Positions 8,594 through 17,106 of a stretch of 64,000 bases of DNA are shown in pieces. Position 1 is the first letter of the stretch. Each line of letters opens with the position of its first letter. Under the pieces are notes generated by a model. It was not told the origin of the DNA and did not search any database. It was given only the letters and a program-made list of their open reading frames with translations. Position numbers and translations under genes: made by a program. Source of the DNA: an uncultured Planctomycetaceae bacterium (GTDB lineage: Bacteria > Planctomycetota > Planctomycetia > Planctomycetales > Planctomycetaceae); the NCBI GenBank assembly GCA_943787265.1, contig CALSLT010000006.1:372001-436000 (forward strand). Reading direction: 5' to 3'.

Positions 8594-10783
8594 TCAGTGA
8601 ATGAGAATGAACTCGTTGGAGTTCAGACAGGCCCAGAAGAGGTCCTGCAAACCCGATCGCATGGCGAGTTGTTGATCAGCCGGACGATTGCTCTTTGCGG
8701 CGGAGTCGCGGATCAGCTTGCGAACGGCGGTGCTTTCCTGGCGGCTTGGCATTCGAGATAAGGCGGCCAGAGCGATCGTTTCGATCTTTTCTTTTTCCGA
8801 AGCACTCGATCGAGCCACTTTGCTCAGCAATGTTCCTCGCTCGGATTCCAATGCGAGGTCGACCAGGTCGCCGTTCATCATCATCAACGCTTGCGGAATC
8901 GTTCCGTCGAACAGGTCGGCTTCATCATTCTCGTCCGTGTTCCAGGCCATGACGAACTGCTGCAACCATTTCTGACGGCGTTCTTCGACAGCGTCCCACG
9001 TTGATCCGAACACCTCATGAGCCTGCGTCGCGATCAGCAGTGAATCGAACAACTGTTCGACAGTCATCTGCTTCACGTAGACTCGACTGAAAAGCGGTTC
9101 GTTACCGAGCGTTGGATCGTCGCCGATGTTGGATTCTTCAGAGTTGAATCGGCTGGTCAGGTTGTACGCTTCCGAATTGCAAATCCACCGAACGAGCTGT
9201 TTGGTGTCGTAGCCGCTGCGGACAAACTGCTTCGTCAACTCGTCCAGCAATTCCGGATGACTGACGGCAATATGCGGCCCCATGTCGTCGACCTGCGGAG
9301 TGAATGCCGCTCCGAAGAAGTGCTGCCACATTCGGTTCACGAAAGCTCGCGCGATCTGCGGGGACTCTCCGTCCGTCATCAACTTTGCCAATTCGGCTCG
9401 CCTATCAACGTAATCGTTGGCGTCAATGCTGCGACCTTCGAAGCTCGGGAACACCGCCTTCATCACGCCCTGCCGAGTTTCGTAAAACGTCGCTCCGCCT
9501 TCGGGAGCGTTGATCAGAGCAACTTCTCTGACGCGAGGGTTGCTCGATATGAGCTGATCTTTGACTTTGATCTGCTTGAAGAAGCTGTTGAATGCCCAGA
9601 ATTCATCCTGCTTCTGATTGTTGAACGGATGGTTGTGGCACTGCGTGCATTGAAGCTGCAATCCGAGAAACACCTGGCCGGTAATCGCTGTTGCCGGTAC
9701 CGCCTGGTTGTTGACGTGAGCCAGCAGGAAGTTTGTCGCTCCATTTTCATCGTGACGTCCTTCGGCAGCGATGAAATCGGTGACGATGTCATCCCATCCG
9801 CGATTCTCGGCAAAGCTCTCGCGGAGATACTTTTGCAGCGCCGGACGATTGACCTCACGCGGATTCGATCGACCAATCAGAAGGTTCGTCCAAACTGTCG
9901 TCCAGTTTCGAATGTAGTCTTCGTCGTCGAGCAAGGTGTCGACCGCGATCGATCGTTTGTCAGAACGATCATCGGCCAGGAATGCTCGTACGTCTTCGGC
10001 GGGTGGGATGTGACCAACCGTGTCGAGATAAACTCGCCGCAGCCATTCAGAATCGTCCGCGATTTCGGAAGGCGAGACTTCATTGTCAGACCAACCTGCA
10101 CGAATCAGCCGATCAATTTTCGCGACGACAGTTTCTGATGAACCGTTGTCCGCAACGGCAATGGTCGTCGGTTTGGTATCTGAATCAGACGGTCGAGCAT
10201 TCGTCGCCACATTGACTGTTGACGGCGATTGATCCGGCGAGCCGTTGTCACCAGGTTGCTTATCAACGGTTGGTAGTTGAGCCGGGCGAATATCACGGGG
10301 AGTCGGCACGGCGTCAGCAATCAATGTCGACGGGCCGTTCTCTTCGATCGGTGACAAATCGTCTTCATCAGCCGAAGAATCTACGATGTCCGTTCCGGCT
10401 GGTTCCTGAGGGCCGTTCACCAAACCTGAAACCACGAAGACAAGCACGAGACAACAAACAGAAGCGGCCACTGCCATCCAACGAGCGGACTTGTTCTGAG
10501 AAAACGTCTCGGAAGATTCGTCACGTGCAGCAATCACCGGACTTTGATTGGCAGGCTGCGGCACTTCGGTTGCGGCTCGGTCGGCGTCAGCAGTCGCAGC
10601 GAGATCCCACTGCAACGCTCCGTGCAGATCCATGTACTGAAGATAGAACTTCCGGGCTTCGCTGTTTGAGCGAATCGTTTCTTCAAGCTGCTCAAACTGA
10701 GCTACCGTAATACGATCTTCAAGCTGCATTTCGAGCAGCTCGATGAAGTCGGTCAGGTCAGATTGTTCCAGAGGGTTTGTCAT
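8594..10783 (-). CDS. Anti-sigma-like N-terminus fused to DUF1549/DUF1553
   Basis: A 729-residue protein. Residues 1-60 resemble the cytoplasmic N-terminus of planctomycete FecR-like anti-sigma proteins (LTDFIELLEMQLEDRITVAQ, then EARKFYLQYMDLHGALQWDL). One membrane segment follows at about 104-127, then a low-complexity linker rich in Pro, Ser and Asp. From about residue 225 the outer part is a DUF1549 (PSCyt2) domain carrying LQCTQCHNHPFNNQ, a CxxCH haem-type site, followed by DUF1553 (PSD1) with RAFVNRMWQHFFG. The gene overlaps the upstream sigma factor by 4 bases (ATGA), so the two are translationally coupled. The inferred role is a membrane-spanning partner that controls the sigma factor in response to something sensed outside the cytoplasm. 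DUF1549/DUF1553 proteins have no settled biochemical function. Confidence 0.85.
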   Translation of the reverse strand: MTNPLEQSDLTDFIELLEMQLEDRITVAQFEQLEETIRSNSEARKFYLQYMDLHGALQWDLAATADADRAATEVPQPANQSPVIAARDESSETFSQNKSARWMAVAASVCCLVLVFVVSGLVNGPQEPAGTDIVDSSADEDDLSPIEENGPSTLIADAVPTPRDIRPAQLPTVDKQPGDNGSPDQSPSTVNVATNARPSDSDTKPTTIAVADNGSSETVVAKIDRLIRAGWSDNEVSPSEIADDSEWLRRVYLDTVGHIPPAEDVRAFLADDRSDKRSIAVDTLLDDEDYIRNWTTVWTNLLIGRSNPREVNRPALQKYLRESFAENRGWDDIVTDFIAAEGRHDENGATNFLLAHVNNQAVPATAITGQVFLGLQLQCTQCHNHPFNNQKQDEFWAFNSFFKQIKVKDQLISSNPRVREVALINAPEGGATFYETRQGVMKAVFPSFEGRSIDANDYVDRRAELAKLMTDGESPQIARAFVNRMWQHFFGAAFTPQVDDMGPHIAVSHPELLDELTKQFVRSGYDTKQLVRWICNSEAYNLTSRFNSEESNIGDDPTLGNEPLFSRVYVKQMTVEQLFDSLLIATQAHEVFGSTWDAVEERRQKWLQQFVMAWNTDENDEADLFDGTIPQALMMMNGDLVDLALESERGTLLSKVARSSASEKEKIETIALAALSRMPSRQESTAVRKLIRDSAAKSNRPADQQLAMRSGLQDLFWACLNSNEFILIH

Positions 10784-11328
10784 CGAGGCGTTCCTGCGGT
10801 GAGCCGCCGGTTAATGCACTCAAACAGTGTTTTTCTAATTCGGCCGATCGACTGATAAACCGAATTGATCGGTCGATCGAGTTGCCTAGCAACGCCTTCT
10901 CCAGTGTTGCCCGGTTGGTATCGCTGCTGAATTAACTCTCGATCTGAATCTCGCAACTTCCGCAGACATTCCTGAAGAGCTGCTCGGCGAAGATCCAGAT
11001 CGTCTTCCTGCTCTTCGGATTCCTGAGCGATGACTTCCAGCACGTCGCCGGAAAACACCAGCTTGTTCGACCGTTTCTTGTCGCGATATTTCAGCACTTC
11101 GAAGTTGGCAATCTGAAACGACCACGCGACGAAGTTGGTTCCGAGTTCGAATCGATGAAACTTGTTCCAGATGACCACGTTGGTTTCCTGGAGAATCTCT
11201 TCGGCATCATTCGGTGAACCGACCTGCTTCAGAATGTGCAGATAGATCCGTCGCTGAGTCCGGCTGAAGAGTTGTACAAACTCCTCACTCGGCGCGAGCG
11301 GTAACTGAATGTCCGGAGATGACGCCAC
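10780..11328 (-). CDS. ECF-type RNA polymerase sigma factor
   Basis: Residues 12-85 are sigma-70 region 2 (DAEEILQETNVVIWNKFHRF, then NFVAWSFQIANFEVLKYRDKK). Residues 115-175 are region 4, with the helix-turn-helix in EGVARQLDRPINSVYQSIGR. I chose GTG at 11328 (182 residues) because the more upstream ATG at 11409 lies inside the strong stem-loop ending the DUF1501 gene, and the extra residues do not look like sigma. GGAA stands about 6 bases before the GTG. The sigma factor shares an ATGA overlap with the anti-sigma-like DUF1549/DUF1553 gene, so it probably directs transcription of that gene or of others under its control. Start certainty is moderate; family certainty is high. Confidence 0.85.
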   Translation of the reverse strand: MASSPDIQLPLAPSEEFVQLFSRTQRRIYLHILKQVGSPNDAEEILQETNVVIWNKFHRFELGTNFVAWSFQIANFEVLKYRDKKRSNKLVFSGDVLEVIAQESEEQEDDLDLRRAALQECLRKLRDSDRELIQQRYQPGNTGEGVARQLDRPINSVYQSIGRIRKTLFECINRRLTAGTPR

Positions 11329-11397
11329 ACTCGATTTCCGAACTACGAGAAGACACCGGCAGCCCGCATCCGACGAATTCTCTCGCTGAATATGAAA

Positions 11398-11423
11398 CGC
11401 GGGAGCCACTCAGGGCTCCCGCG
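11398..11423 (-). terminator. Rho-independent terminator of the DUF1501 gene
   Basis: A perfect 10-bp stem (CGCGGGAGCC with GGCTCCCGCG) and a 6-base loop lie 27 bases after the stop codon of the DUF1501 gene. On the minus strand the stem is followed by TTTC. The run of T is short, so termination strength is uncertain. Confidence 0.7.
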
Positions 11424-11449
11424 TCGCAGTTTTCATCAGAGGCTAAGAA

Positions 11450-12769
11450 CTAGCTGATCAGTTCTTTGATCGGCGTTCCGCCATTGGCGATCTTCATCGG
11501 ACGGCCGTTCTTCGAGGTGTGAACCGTCGAAGTCGGAATACCCATCGCGTGAGCGACAGTCGCCCAGATGTCACCTGGCAGGTAGCTCTTGCCAACACAG
11601 GCAGTACCGTCAGCGTTTGTTTCGCCGACTGCCTGACCGTTGTTGAGTCCACCGCCACCCATCATGACCGACCAGCTGGCTGCCCAGTGGTCACGTCCGA
11701 CGTTCTGGTTGATACGAGGAGTTCGTGCAAACTCACCCATCCAGACGATCGAAACGTCATCAATCATGCCGCGTTGCGTCAGGTCAGTAACAAGTGCTGA
11801 GATGGCAGTATCCATCTGCGGCAGGTTGTTATTGGACAGCGTGTTAAAGACATCGTTGTGGAGGTCCCAACCGCCGACGTTGACGCCGACTTCGATGAAC
11901 GGAACTCCGACTTCGACAAGACGTCGAGCCATCAGAAGGCTGCGACCGAAGCCGCCAGCATTCCGCATCATCATGCCACCGTTGCCGGCCGGAGGGCCGC
12001 CAGTGTACATGTCGAGGATTTCCTGTGGCTCTTCATCGACCTTGAAAGCCTGCATCTGCTCAGAGGTCATCAAATTGACGGCCTTCGTGTAGATGTTAGC
12101 GTGGTCCTGAGGCAGTTCGCCCCGCTTCGAGTTGATGAAGTTCTTCTCAATCACGCCGAGCATGTCGAGACGCTGGTTGAGACGAGGAAGGCCAAGACCG
12201 CCCATGTCTGCGTTAGCGATCTGGCCATTGGCACTGACGACGAACGGAGCGTTCGTTGTGCCCATGTATCCAGGACTTCCGCTCGGTGCACCGACCGAGA
12301 TGAATCCAGGAATTTCCAGATCCTTTCGCTTCGAGCCGGCTTCGTGAGCGACGACTGAACCGAACGTCGGATGCACGACTGTTGGATTTGGAACAAACCC
12401 AGTGTGCATGAAGTATCGACCTCGACCGTGGTCAGCTTCTCGAGTGCTCATCGAGCGAACAATCGAGAGCTTATCGAAGACTTTGGCGGTCTTCGGCATG
12501 TGCTCGGTGATCTGCACGCCAGGAGCAGCAGTATCGATGGGCTTGAACTCGCCGCCGTTTTTCGAGTTGGGCTTCAGATCCCAGATATCGATCGTCGGTG
12601 GTCCACCGCTACACCACAGCAGGATGCAGGCTTTGTTGTTTTTGCGAGCGGTCGCGGCGTTAGCCTTGATGTGCTCAATAAAGTTCATCGCCGGAATAGT
12701 CGCGGCGGCCCCAGCCATGTGGCTCATGAAATGCCGTCGTGACATTCCTTTGGGAGTCGGAAGTTGCAT
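11450..12769 (-). CDS. DUF1501 family protein, Tat-type signal
   Basis: A 439-residue protein starting [15 protein letters not shown]. The RRHFM motif followed by a hydrophobic [10 protein letters not shown] segment looks like a twin-arginine export signal. The body has DUF1501 hallmarks: [20 protein letters not shown] near the start, [46 protein letters not shown] and [17 protein letters not shown] near the end. DUF1501 proteins are related to alkaline phosphatase/sulfatase-fold proteins, are expanded in planctomycetes, and have no proven reaction. It is transcribed alone or as the leader of a run with the sigma factor, but a stem-loop separates the two. Confidence 0.9.
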   Translation of the reverse strand: MQLPTPKGMSRRHFMSHMAGAAATIPAMNFIEHIKANAATARKNNKACILLWCSGGPPTIDIWDLKPNSKNGGEFKPIDTAAPGVQITEHMPKTAKVFDKLSIVRSMSTREADHGRGRYFMHTGFVPNPTVVHPTFGSVVAHEAGSKRKDLEIPGFISVGAPSGSPGYMGTTNAPFVVSANGQIANADMGGLGLPRLNQRLDMLGVIEKNFINSKRGELPQDHANIYTKAVNLMTSEQMQAFKVDEEPQEILDMYTGGPPAGNGGMMMRNAGGFGRSLLMARRLVEVGVPFIEVGVNVGGWDLHNDVFNTLSNNNLPQMDTAISALVTDLTQRGMIDDVSIVWMGEFARTPRINQNVGRDHWAASWSVMMGGGGLNNGQAVGETNADGTACVGKSYLPGDIWATVAHAMGIPTSTVHTSKNGRPMKIANGGTPIKELIS

Positions 12770-13116
12770 CGTGATGCCCTTTTAAGGAAAAGGAGTTACT
12801 GCAAATATCGGTGTGAGATTCTTACGAAACACTATCAGTGAGTCTACGAAACGCTCATCCCGGATGGAACCACAAGTAGAGATCAATTTGGCCTGCATCT
12901 CGCGTCGGTCACAGCATTTACCGGGAGCGGTCTGGATAAGTTCGGTACAAAACGGGAAGATTCCTGAGAGATAAGTCGAACCGGAGCGATTTTCGCCAAC
13001 CGAAACGACCTTAACCGTATATTTTGTAACCAGTTAAGACAGATTGCCTCACCGGAACCTATTCCGAACATTCAGGAACAGTCCAACGCTGTCCGAATCC
13101 AGAAATCGGGTCAAAC
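12770..13116. other. Divergent intergenic region
   Basis: No gene is seen between the DUF1501 gene and the plus-strand SDR gene. Promoters for both should lie here. Two short direct repeats (TTACGAAACACTATCAGTGAG and CTACGAAACGCTCATC share the core ACGAAACRCT) occur at about 12821-12858; they may be binding sites, but this is weak. Confidence 0.4.
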
Positions 13117-13905
13117 ATGAACGCGACAGACCTTACTGATCGAGTTGCCGTCGTCACGGGTGGAGCCAGCGGGATCGGCCGAGCGTCAGCCGCCGCTCTG
13201 GCAGAGGCCGGCGCGAAGGTCATCGTGGCCGATTATTCGCTGCTCAGCGAGAACGACGAGCCATTTTCAGCCCTGGGAATCGACCAGCGGGTCTGTGACG
13301 TTCGGTCCGAACGCGAGCTGAAAAAGCTGATGGACCACGCGGCGTCGCTGACTGGGCGGATCGACATCCTCGTTAACAACGCCGGAATCGGCATGGTGAA
13401 GCAGATCGAGGACGTCTCTGAAGAGGACTGGGACGCCTGCATCGGCACCAACGTCAAAGCGGCGTTCTTCGGCTGCAAACACGCGATTCGACACATGACC
13501 GGTGACGGCCTCGGCGGCAGCATCGTCAATGTGTCGAGCAACGCCGGAATCCTGCCGCGAGCCCACGACCCCGTTTACTCAATCAGCAAGCTCGCGTTGT
13601 CCGGCCTGACGAAATCGCTAGCGCTGTGCCATTCGAAGGATCGCATCCGTATCAACGGAGTCTGCCCCGGCCCGGTCGGCGGAACTCGGATGATCGAATC
13701 AGAAATCGACATGGCCGACGACCGCGACGCGGCTATCCAACGACTCATCGCCGCCAGCCCGGCCGCGCAGGCTCACGGTCGGATGATCGAGGTCGACGAA
13801 GTCGCTCAGGCGGTGTTGTACCTGGCCAGCGATGCAGCGATCATGGTCACCGGAACGCTGATCGCCATCGACGGCGGAAAGTCGCTCGGAGTACCTCCGC
13901 AATAG
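13117..13905 (+). CDS. Short-chain dehydrogenase/reductase (SDR)
   Basis: A 262-residue classical SDR. The cofactor motif is TGGASGIG at residues about 12-19, followed by NNAG at about 87-90. The catalytic set is a serine in the NVSSNAG stretch and YSISK at about 154-158. VCPGPVGGTRM follows, and the C-terminus ends in the usual IDGGKSLG. Such enzymes reduce or oxidise carbonyl/alcohol substrates with NAD(P)H. An acidic residue after the second strand (VADYS) suggests a preference for NAD(H). The substrate is unknown. The pterin dehydratase gene follows after 61 bases on the same strand, but no functional link is evident. Confidence 0.9.
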   Translation: MNATDLTDRVAVVTGGASGIGRASAAALAEAGAKVIVADYSLLSENDEPFSALGIDQRVCDVRSERELKKLMDHAASLTGRIDILVNNAGIGMVKQIEDVSEEDWDACIGTNVKAAFFGCKHAIRHMTGDGLGGSIVNVSSNAGILPRAHDPVYSISKLALSGLTKSLALCHSKDRIRINGVCPGPVGGTRMIESEIDMADDRDAAIQRLIAASPAAQAHGRMIEVDEVAQAVLYLASDAAIMVTGTLIAIDGGKSLGVPPQ

Positions 13906-13966
13906 CCGAGCTTCATTAACGGCGACGCTTGACCACGGAAGAGTCATTACGAACGGAACGCTAGTT

Positions 13967-14329
13967 ATGGATATCCTCTCCTGCGATCAGCTCACGAATA
14001 AAAAGTGCGTCCCCTGCGAAGGCGGCGTTCCAAAGTTCAACGCCGAAGAAGCGGCGGAGCAGATCAAACAGCTCACCGGCTGGGAGCTTTCCGAAGACAA
14101 CCAGCGAATCCGTAAGTCCTGGGTCGTCACCAACTTTCTGGCGGCAATGAGCTTCTTCGAAAAAGTTGCTGAAGTATCAGAGTCCGAAGGCCACCATCCC
14201 GATCTGCACCTTGAACAGTATCGCAACGTGACGATCGAACTCTGGACACACGCCATCGGCGGGCTGTCCGAGAACGATTTCATCTGCGCCGCGAAGATCG
14301 ACGAACTGCCTGTCGAACTGAAATCCTGA
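13967..14329 (+). CDS. phhB: Pterin-4a-carbinolamine dehydratase (PCD/DCoH family)
   Basis: A 120-residue protein matching the family along its length. It has the conserved block EGHHPDLHLEQYRNVTIELW (the His-His-Pro active site), then THAIGGLSENDF and AAKIDEL at the end. The family dehydrates 4a-hydroxytetrahydrobiopterin so that the pterin used by aromatic amino acid hydroxylases can be recycled. No hydroxylase gene is in the window, and bacterial relatives also appear near molybdopterin-related genes. The N-terminus has a CxxC-like pair (KKCVPCEGG) common in this subfamily. Probably transcribed with the upstream SDR. Confidence 0.92.
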   Translation: MDILSCDQLTNKKCVPCEGGVPKFNAEEAAEQIKQLTGWELSEDNQRIRKSWVVTNFLAAMSFFEKVAEVSESEGHHPDLHLEQYRNVTIELWTHAIGGLSENDFICAAKIDELPVELKS

Positions 14330-14409
14330 CTCGACCATCGCTGACCGCAACGCACGAAGACATGTCTGCCGGATGCAGGCTCGAATGTAACAAAGGAGTG
14401 ACCTCAACC

Positions 14410-14871
14410 ATGCAATTGCCACTTACCAATACTGGTGTATCGCTGCGGTATCTTGCACCGCTAATCCTTGCCGTTGTCGTGTCAGGCTGCGGACCGATGT
14501 GGTACGGCGCTCCGCCGCCGACCTATCCACCGGGTCAGGGAATGCCCCCATCGCAATTCCAACAGCCGACGATGGTTCCGGCCAACCCTGCACCGCTGCA
14601 GGTTCCAGCCGGCCAGCTCCCCGGCGGCGCACCACCGTCAACATTCCAGGGCGGAGCAGGCAGCCTGCACGAAGTTCCCAACGCAGACGTCGGACAGGTT
14701 CTCACCGTGCCAACGCCACGATCGACGTCGACTTACCACGATGTTCAACAGGGCGAAACACTAACCAGCATCGCCCGCCAGTACGGAGTGACCGTCGACG
14801 CAATCAAGACCGCAAACGTCTTCGACAGCGATCCCGTACTGAAACCCGGCGACGTGATTCTGATTCCTTAG
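14410..14871 (+). CDS. LysM-domain lipoprotein
   Basis: ATG at 14410 is chosen because AAAGGAG lies 11 bases before it and the first residues then form a lipoprotein signal (APLILAVVVSGC, lipobox VSGC with Cys at about residue 27). The mature protein starts with a Pro/Gly/Gln-rich, probably disordered stretch (residues about 28-105) and ends in one LysM domain (YHDVQQGETLTSIARQYGVT, then LKPGDVILIP). LysM binds N-acetylglucosamine polymers such as peptidoglycan, so the protein probably tethers a membrane to the wall. No catalytic domain is present. Total length is 153 residues. Confidence 0.85.
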   Translation: MQLPLTNTGVSLRYLAPLILAVVVSGCGPMWYGAPPPTYPPGQGMPPSQFQQPTMVPANPAPLQVPAGQLPGGAPPSTFQGGAGSLHEVPNADVGQVLTVPTPRSTSTYHDVQQGETLTSIARQYGVTVDAIKTANVFDSDPVLKPGDVILIP

Positions 14872-14881
14872 GCAACCTTTC

Positions 14882-14938
14882 GTAGGGCCGGTTCCTACCG
14901 GCCGCCAGATTTTACCGGCCGGTAGGAACCGGCCCTAC
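14882..14938. repeat. GTAG-headed palindromic repeat, family A (complete pair)
   Basis: The element starts GTAGGGCCGGTTCCTACCGG, and its complement ends the element after a short central spacer, giving a long, nearly perfect hairpin 10 bases after the LysM gene. A second, shorter copy is at 19641-19680. The GTAG head before a palindrome is the feature of REP elements. It may also act as a transcript end. Confidence 0.8.
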
Positions 14939-14959
14939 ATTATCGTTCAGGAGCACGCC

Positions 14960-15490
14960 GTGACTCATCAGCAACTCTGGGCTCCGTGGCGACTGGCTTA
15001 CGTCCAGAACTCCGACCCGGAAAAAACGCAGCCGTCAAAACCTGGCTGCTTCATCTGCAGCTACCGCGATGACGACACAGCGAACGATCCTAAGAATCTC
15101 GTCGTCATGCGCGGCGAGCATTCGATCGTCGTGCTCAACCGGTTTCCGTACAACAACGGGCACCTGCTGATCGCTCCTCGCGAACACAAAGCCGACCTTC
15201 GAGACCTCAACGATGCCGAGCTGCTCGAAACGAATCACCTGCTTCAGAAGATGCTCGGACTGCTGGAGAAAACGATCTCGCCAGACGGCTTCAATGTCGG
15301 ACTGAATCTCGGCCGAGTTGCCGGAGCCGGCCTGCCAGGGCATCTCCACTGGCACATCGTTCCACGGTGGAACGGCGACACAAACTTTATGCCGATCCTT
15401 GGCGAGGCGAAGGTCATCCCGCAGGCACTCGACGCACTGCTCGATTTGCTGTCAAAAGAAATGTCAGCCGACTCGGAGGCCGCGTCGTGA
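14960..15490 (+). CDS. HIT family protein (diadenosine polyphosphate hydrolase/phosphorylase type)
   Basis: A GTG start at 14960 is preceded by AGGAG at a 6-base spacing. The 176-residue product begins APWRLAYVQ, has a CxxC near residue 34 (GCFICSYRDD), and carries the histidine triad GHLHWHIVPRW at about 134-144. HIT proteins of this Ap4A-phosphorylase-like type hydrolyse or phosphorolyse dinucleoside polyphosphates and related nucleoside conjugates. The CxxC probably binds zinc. The gene overlaps the next one by 4 bases (GTGA). Confidence 0.9.
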   Translation: MTHQQLWAPWRLAYVQNSDPEKTQPSKPGCFICSYRDDDTANDPKNLVVMRGEHSIVVLNRFPYNNGHLLIAPREHKADLRDLNDAELLETNHLLQKMLGLLEKTISPDGFNVGLNLGRVAGAGLPGHLHWHIVPRWNGDTNFMPILGEAKVIPQALDALLDLLSKEMSADSEAAS

Positions 15491-15867
15491 CGATTCGACT
15501 CACCGTCGCCGTAATCGGAGCAAGTCGAGACCGCGGCAAGTTCGGCAACATTTCAGTCCGGGCTCATTTGCAGCAGGGCTACGAAGTCTTCCCGGTGAAT
15601 CCTCACGCCGACGAAGTCGAAGGCCTTCGCGCGTTCGAGTCACTCAGCGATGTGCCAGCCGAAAACCTGGACCGCGTTACCGTCTACCTGCCGCCGCATT
15701 TGACGCTCGACCTGCTGGACGAAATCGCGGAAGTCGAACCAGCCGAAGTCTGGCTGAACCCGGGCAGCTCCGACGAAGACGTACGAGCCCGCGCCGAGCA
15801 ACTCGGCATCGAGATCATCGAAGCCTGCAGCATTGTCGATCTGGGTGTTTCGCCGCACTCCGTCTGA
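15487..15867 (+). CDS. CoA-binding domain protein (YccU-like)
   Basis: A GTG at 15487 overlaps the HIT stop codon (GTGA), so I start here rather than at the ATG 120 bases upstream, which would read through the HIT gene in another frame. The 126-residue product is a single Rossmann-type CoA_binding_2 domain: VAVIGASRDRGKFGN at the start, YEVFPVNPHADEVEG, then VWLNPGSSDEDV and IEIIEACSIVDLG. Such stand-alone domains bind coenzyme A or acyl-CoA. The role in this organism is unknown. Coupling to the HIT gene suggests shared nucleotide or acyl metabolism, but that is inference. Confidence 0.85.
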   Translation: MTIRLTVAVIGASRDRGKFGNISVRAHLQQGYEVFPVNPHADEVEGLRAFESLSDVPAENLDRVTVYLPPHLTLDLLDEIAEVEPAEVWLNPGSSDEDVRARAEQLGIEIIEACSIVDLGVSPHSV

Positions 15868-16428
15868 ACGACTCATCTGACGCCTGCGTAAACTGCGGCG
15901 GTTTGAATGGTGAGTCAGGATGTGCGGCCTGCAAGACCACCGCCGCTCGCCGAATCCGTTATTCCGGACGGGTCCAGGCAACCCGTGTGTCGCTGATCGC
16001 CCGAGGATCCGTCAGAGAATTCGTCGCGTCAGGTACTGAACACTCCAGAATGACGGATCTCGCTTTGAGTTACCGGCTTGCGGCAACGCTAGTCTCGCAG
16101 CCAGCTCGAAATCAGCAACCACTCGCGGGCCACGCTCGAGCAAAACCAATCCCCAACCAGCTACTTACAAAGGATTTACGACACCCACACCACGCACCGT
16201 GAGGCCAATCCCTTTCCCGCAATGTTCAGCTTGCGAATCTCCATCGTCCCCCCCACGATGGGTCGATCAAATGCGTAGGGGAGTCGGCGGTTACTGAACA
16301 TCGCCACTCGGCCGCACGATGCAACCGACAAACAGGACTACGCGACGGATGTCATGGAGGGCTCACCGAGACCTTGTTGGCGACTAACGGTTCACAGCCG
16401 CTCATCGCCATAGAGAAAGGCACCGGCT
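15868..16428. other. Intergenic region, nothing recognised
   Basis: These 561 bases separate the CoA-binding gene from the HExxH gene. Frames that stay open here are extensions of shadow frames from the previous genes. No RNA gene, clear terminator or repeat was recognised. Confidence 0.4.
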
Positions 16429-17106
16429 ATGAGCAGACGGCAACCGCGAGAACGAAAACACAATCAGAAATCAAAAGGCCGCAAGGCGTCGACGGGCCAA
16501 GTCTCCGAACGGAGCCGAACCTCAACCGGTCGACCAGCCGGAGCGTTCCGCCAGCGAGGCTCCGACAGCAGCCAGAGAAGTAACCACTTTTACGCCCAGG
16601 ACCAGTGGTACGAACCGACTGACTCGGACGTCATCCAGCTTTACCGTCGCGACCCCAGCGCTGGATACTTTCATCCGGTGACTCTGGAAGAAGTCGCAGA
16701 TCGAGTCGAGCAGCTACCGGCGAAGTACCGGCAGAATATCGAGGTCATCGAACTTGCCAGGATGACTCGCAAGCGATCGCTCTTTCCGTGCTACGGGCTG
16801 CAATGGGGCCCGAACGTTTACCTCTACCCCATCGAAGAGTCGCTCGTCGAAACCTACACTCGTCCGCCGAGACCCGAGCAGGTGATCGAGGCAAAGATGT
16901 ACGGCGGAGTCTGGACTCAGGACGGCAAGCTGTGGAGACTTTCCTGGACGGAGCACGCACTTCGCGACTTCTACCTGAACAACGTTCTGATCCACGAGAT
17001 CGGCCACGTCAATGACACACGCAACCGCAACCAGAACGCGAGAGAACGATACGCCGACTGGTTCGCCATCGAGTACGGCTACCGCGCGTCCCGCGGCCGA
17101 AGATAG
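16429..17106 (+). CDS. Small HExxH protein, putative zincin-like metalloprotease
   Basis: A 225-residue protein of no recognised family. Residues 1-55 are very basic and low in complexity (SRRQPRERKHNQKSKGRK, then many Ser, Arg and Gly), so probably disordered or nucleic-acid-contacting. The rest is folded-looking and ends with a helix carrying HEIGHVNDTRN, the HExxH zinc motif, at about residues 192-202, followed by ERYADWFAIEYGYR. In zincins the glutamate activates water and a third ligand lies downstream; here the Glu or Asp in ARERYADWFA is a candidate. No signal peptide is present. The start is preceded only by a weak AAGG. The end overlaps the next proposed gene by 95 bases. Confidence 0.7.
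   Translation: MSRRQPRERKHNQKSKGRKASTGQVSERSRTSTGRPAGAFRQRGSDSSQRSNHFYAQDQWYEPTDSDVIQLYRRDPSAGYFHPVTLEEVADRVEQLPAKYRQNIEVIELARMTRKRSLFPCYGLQWGPNVYLYPIEESLVETYTRPPRPEQVIEAKMYGGVWTQDGKLWRLSWTEHALRDFYLNNVLIHEIGHVNDTRNRNQNARERYADWFAIEYGYRASRGRR

Noticed and set aside
15318..16202. Long plus-strand frame with two CxxC-like pairs
   Set aside because: It runs through the HIT and CoA-binding genes in another frame and has an Arg/Ser-rich shadow composition.
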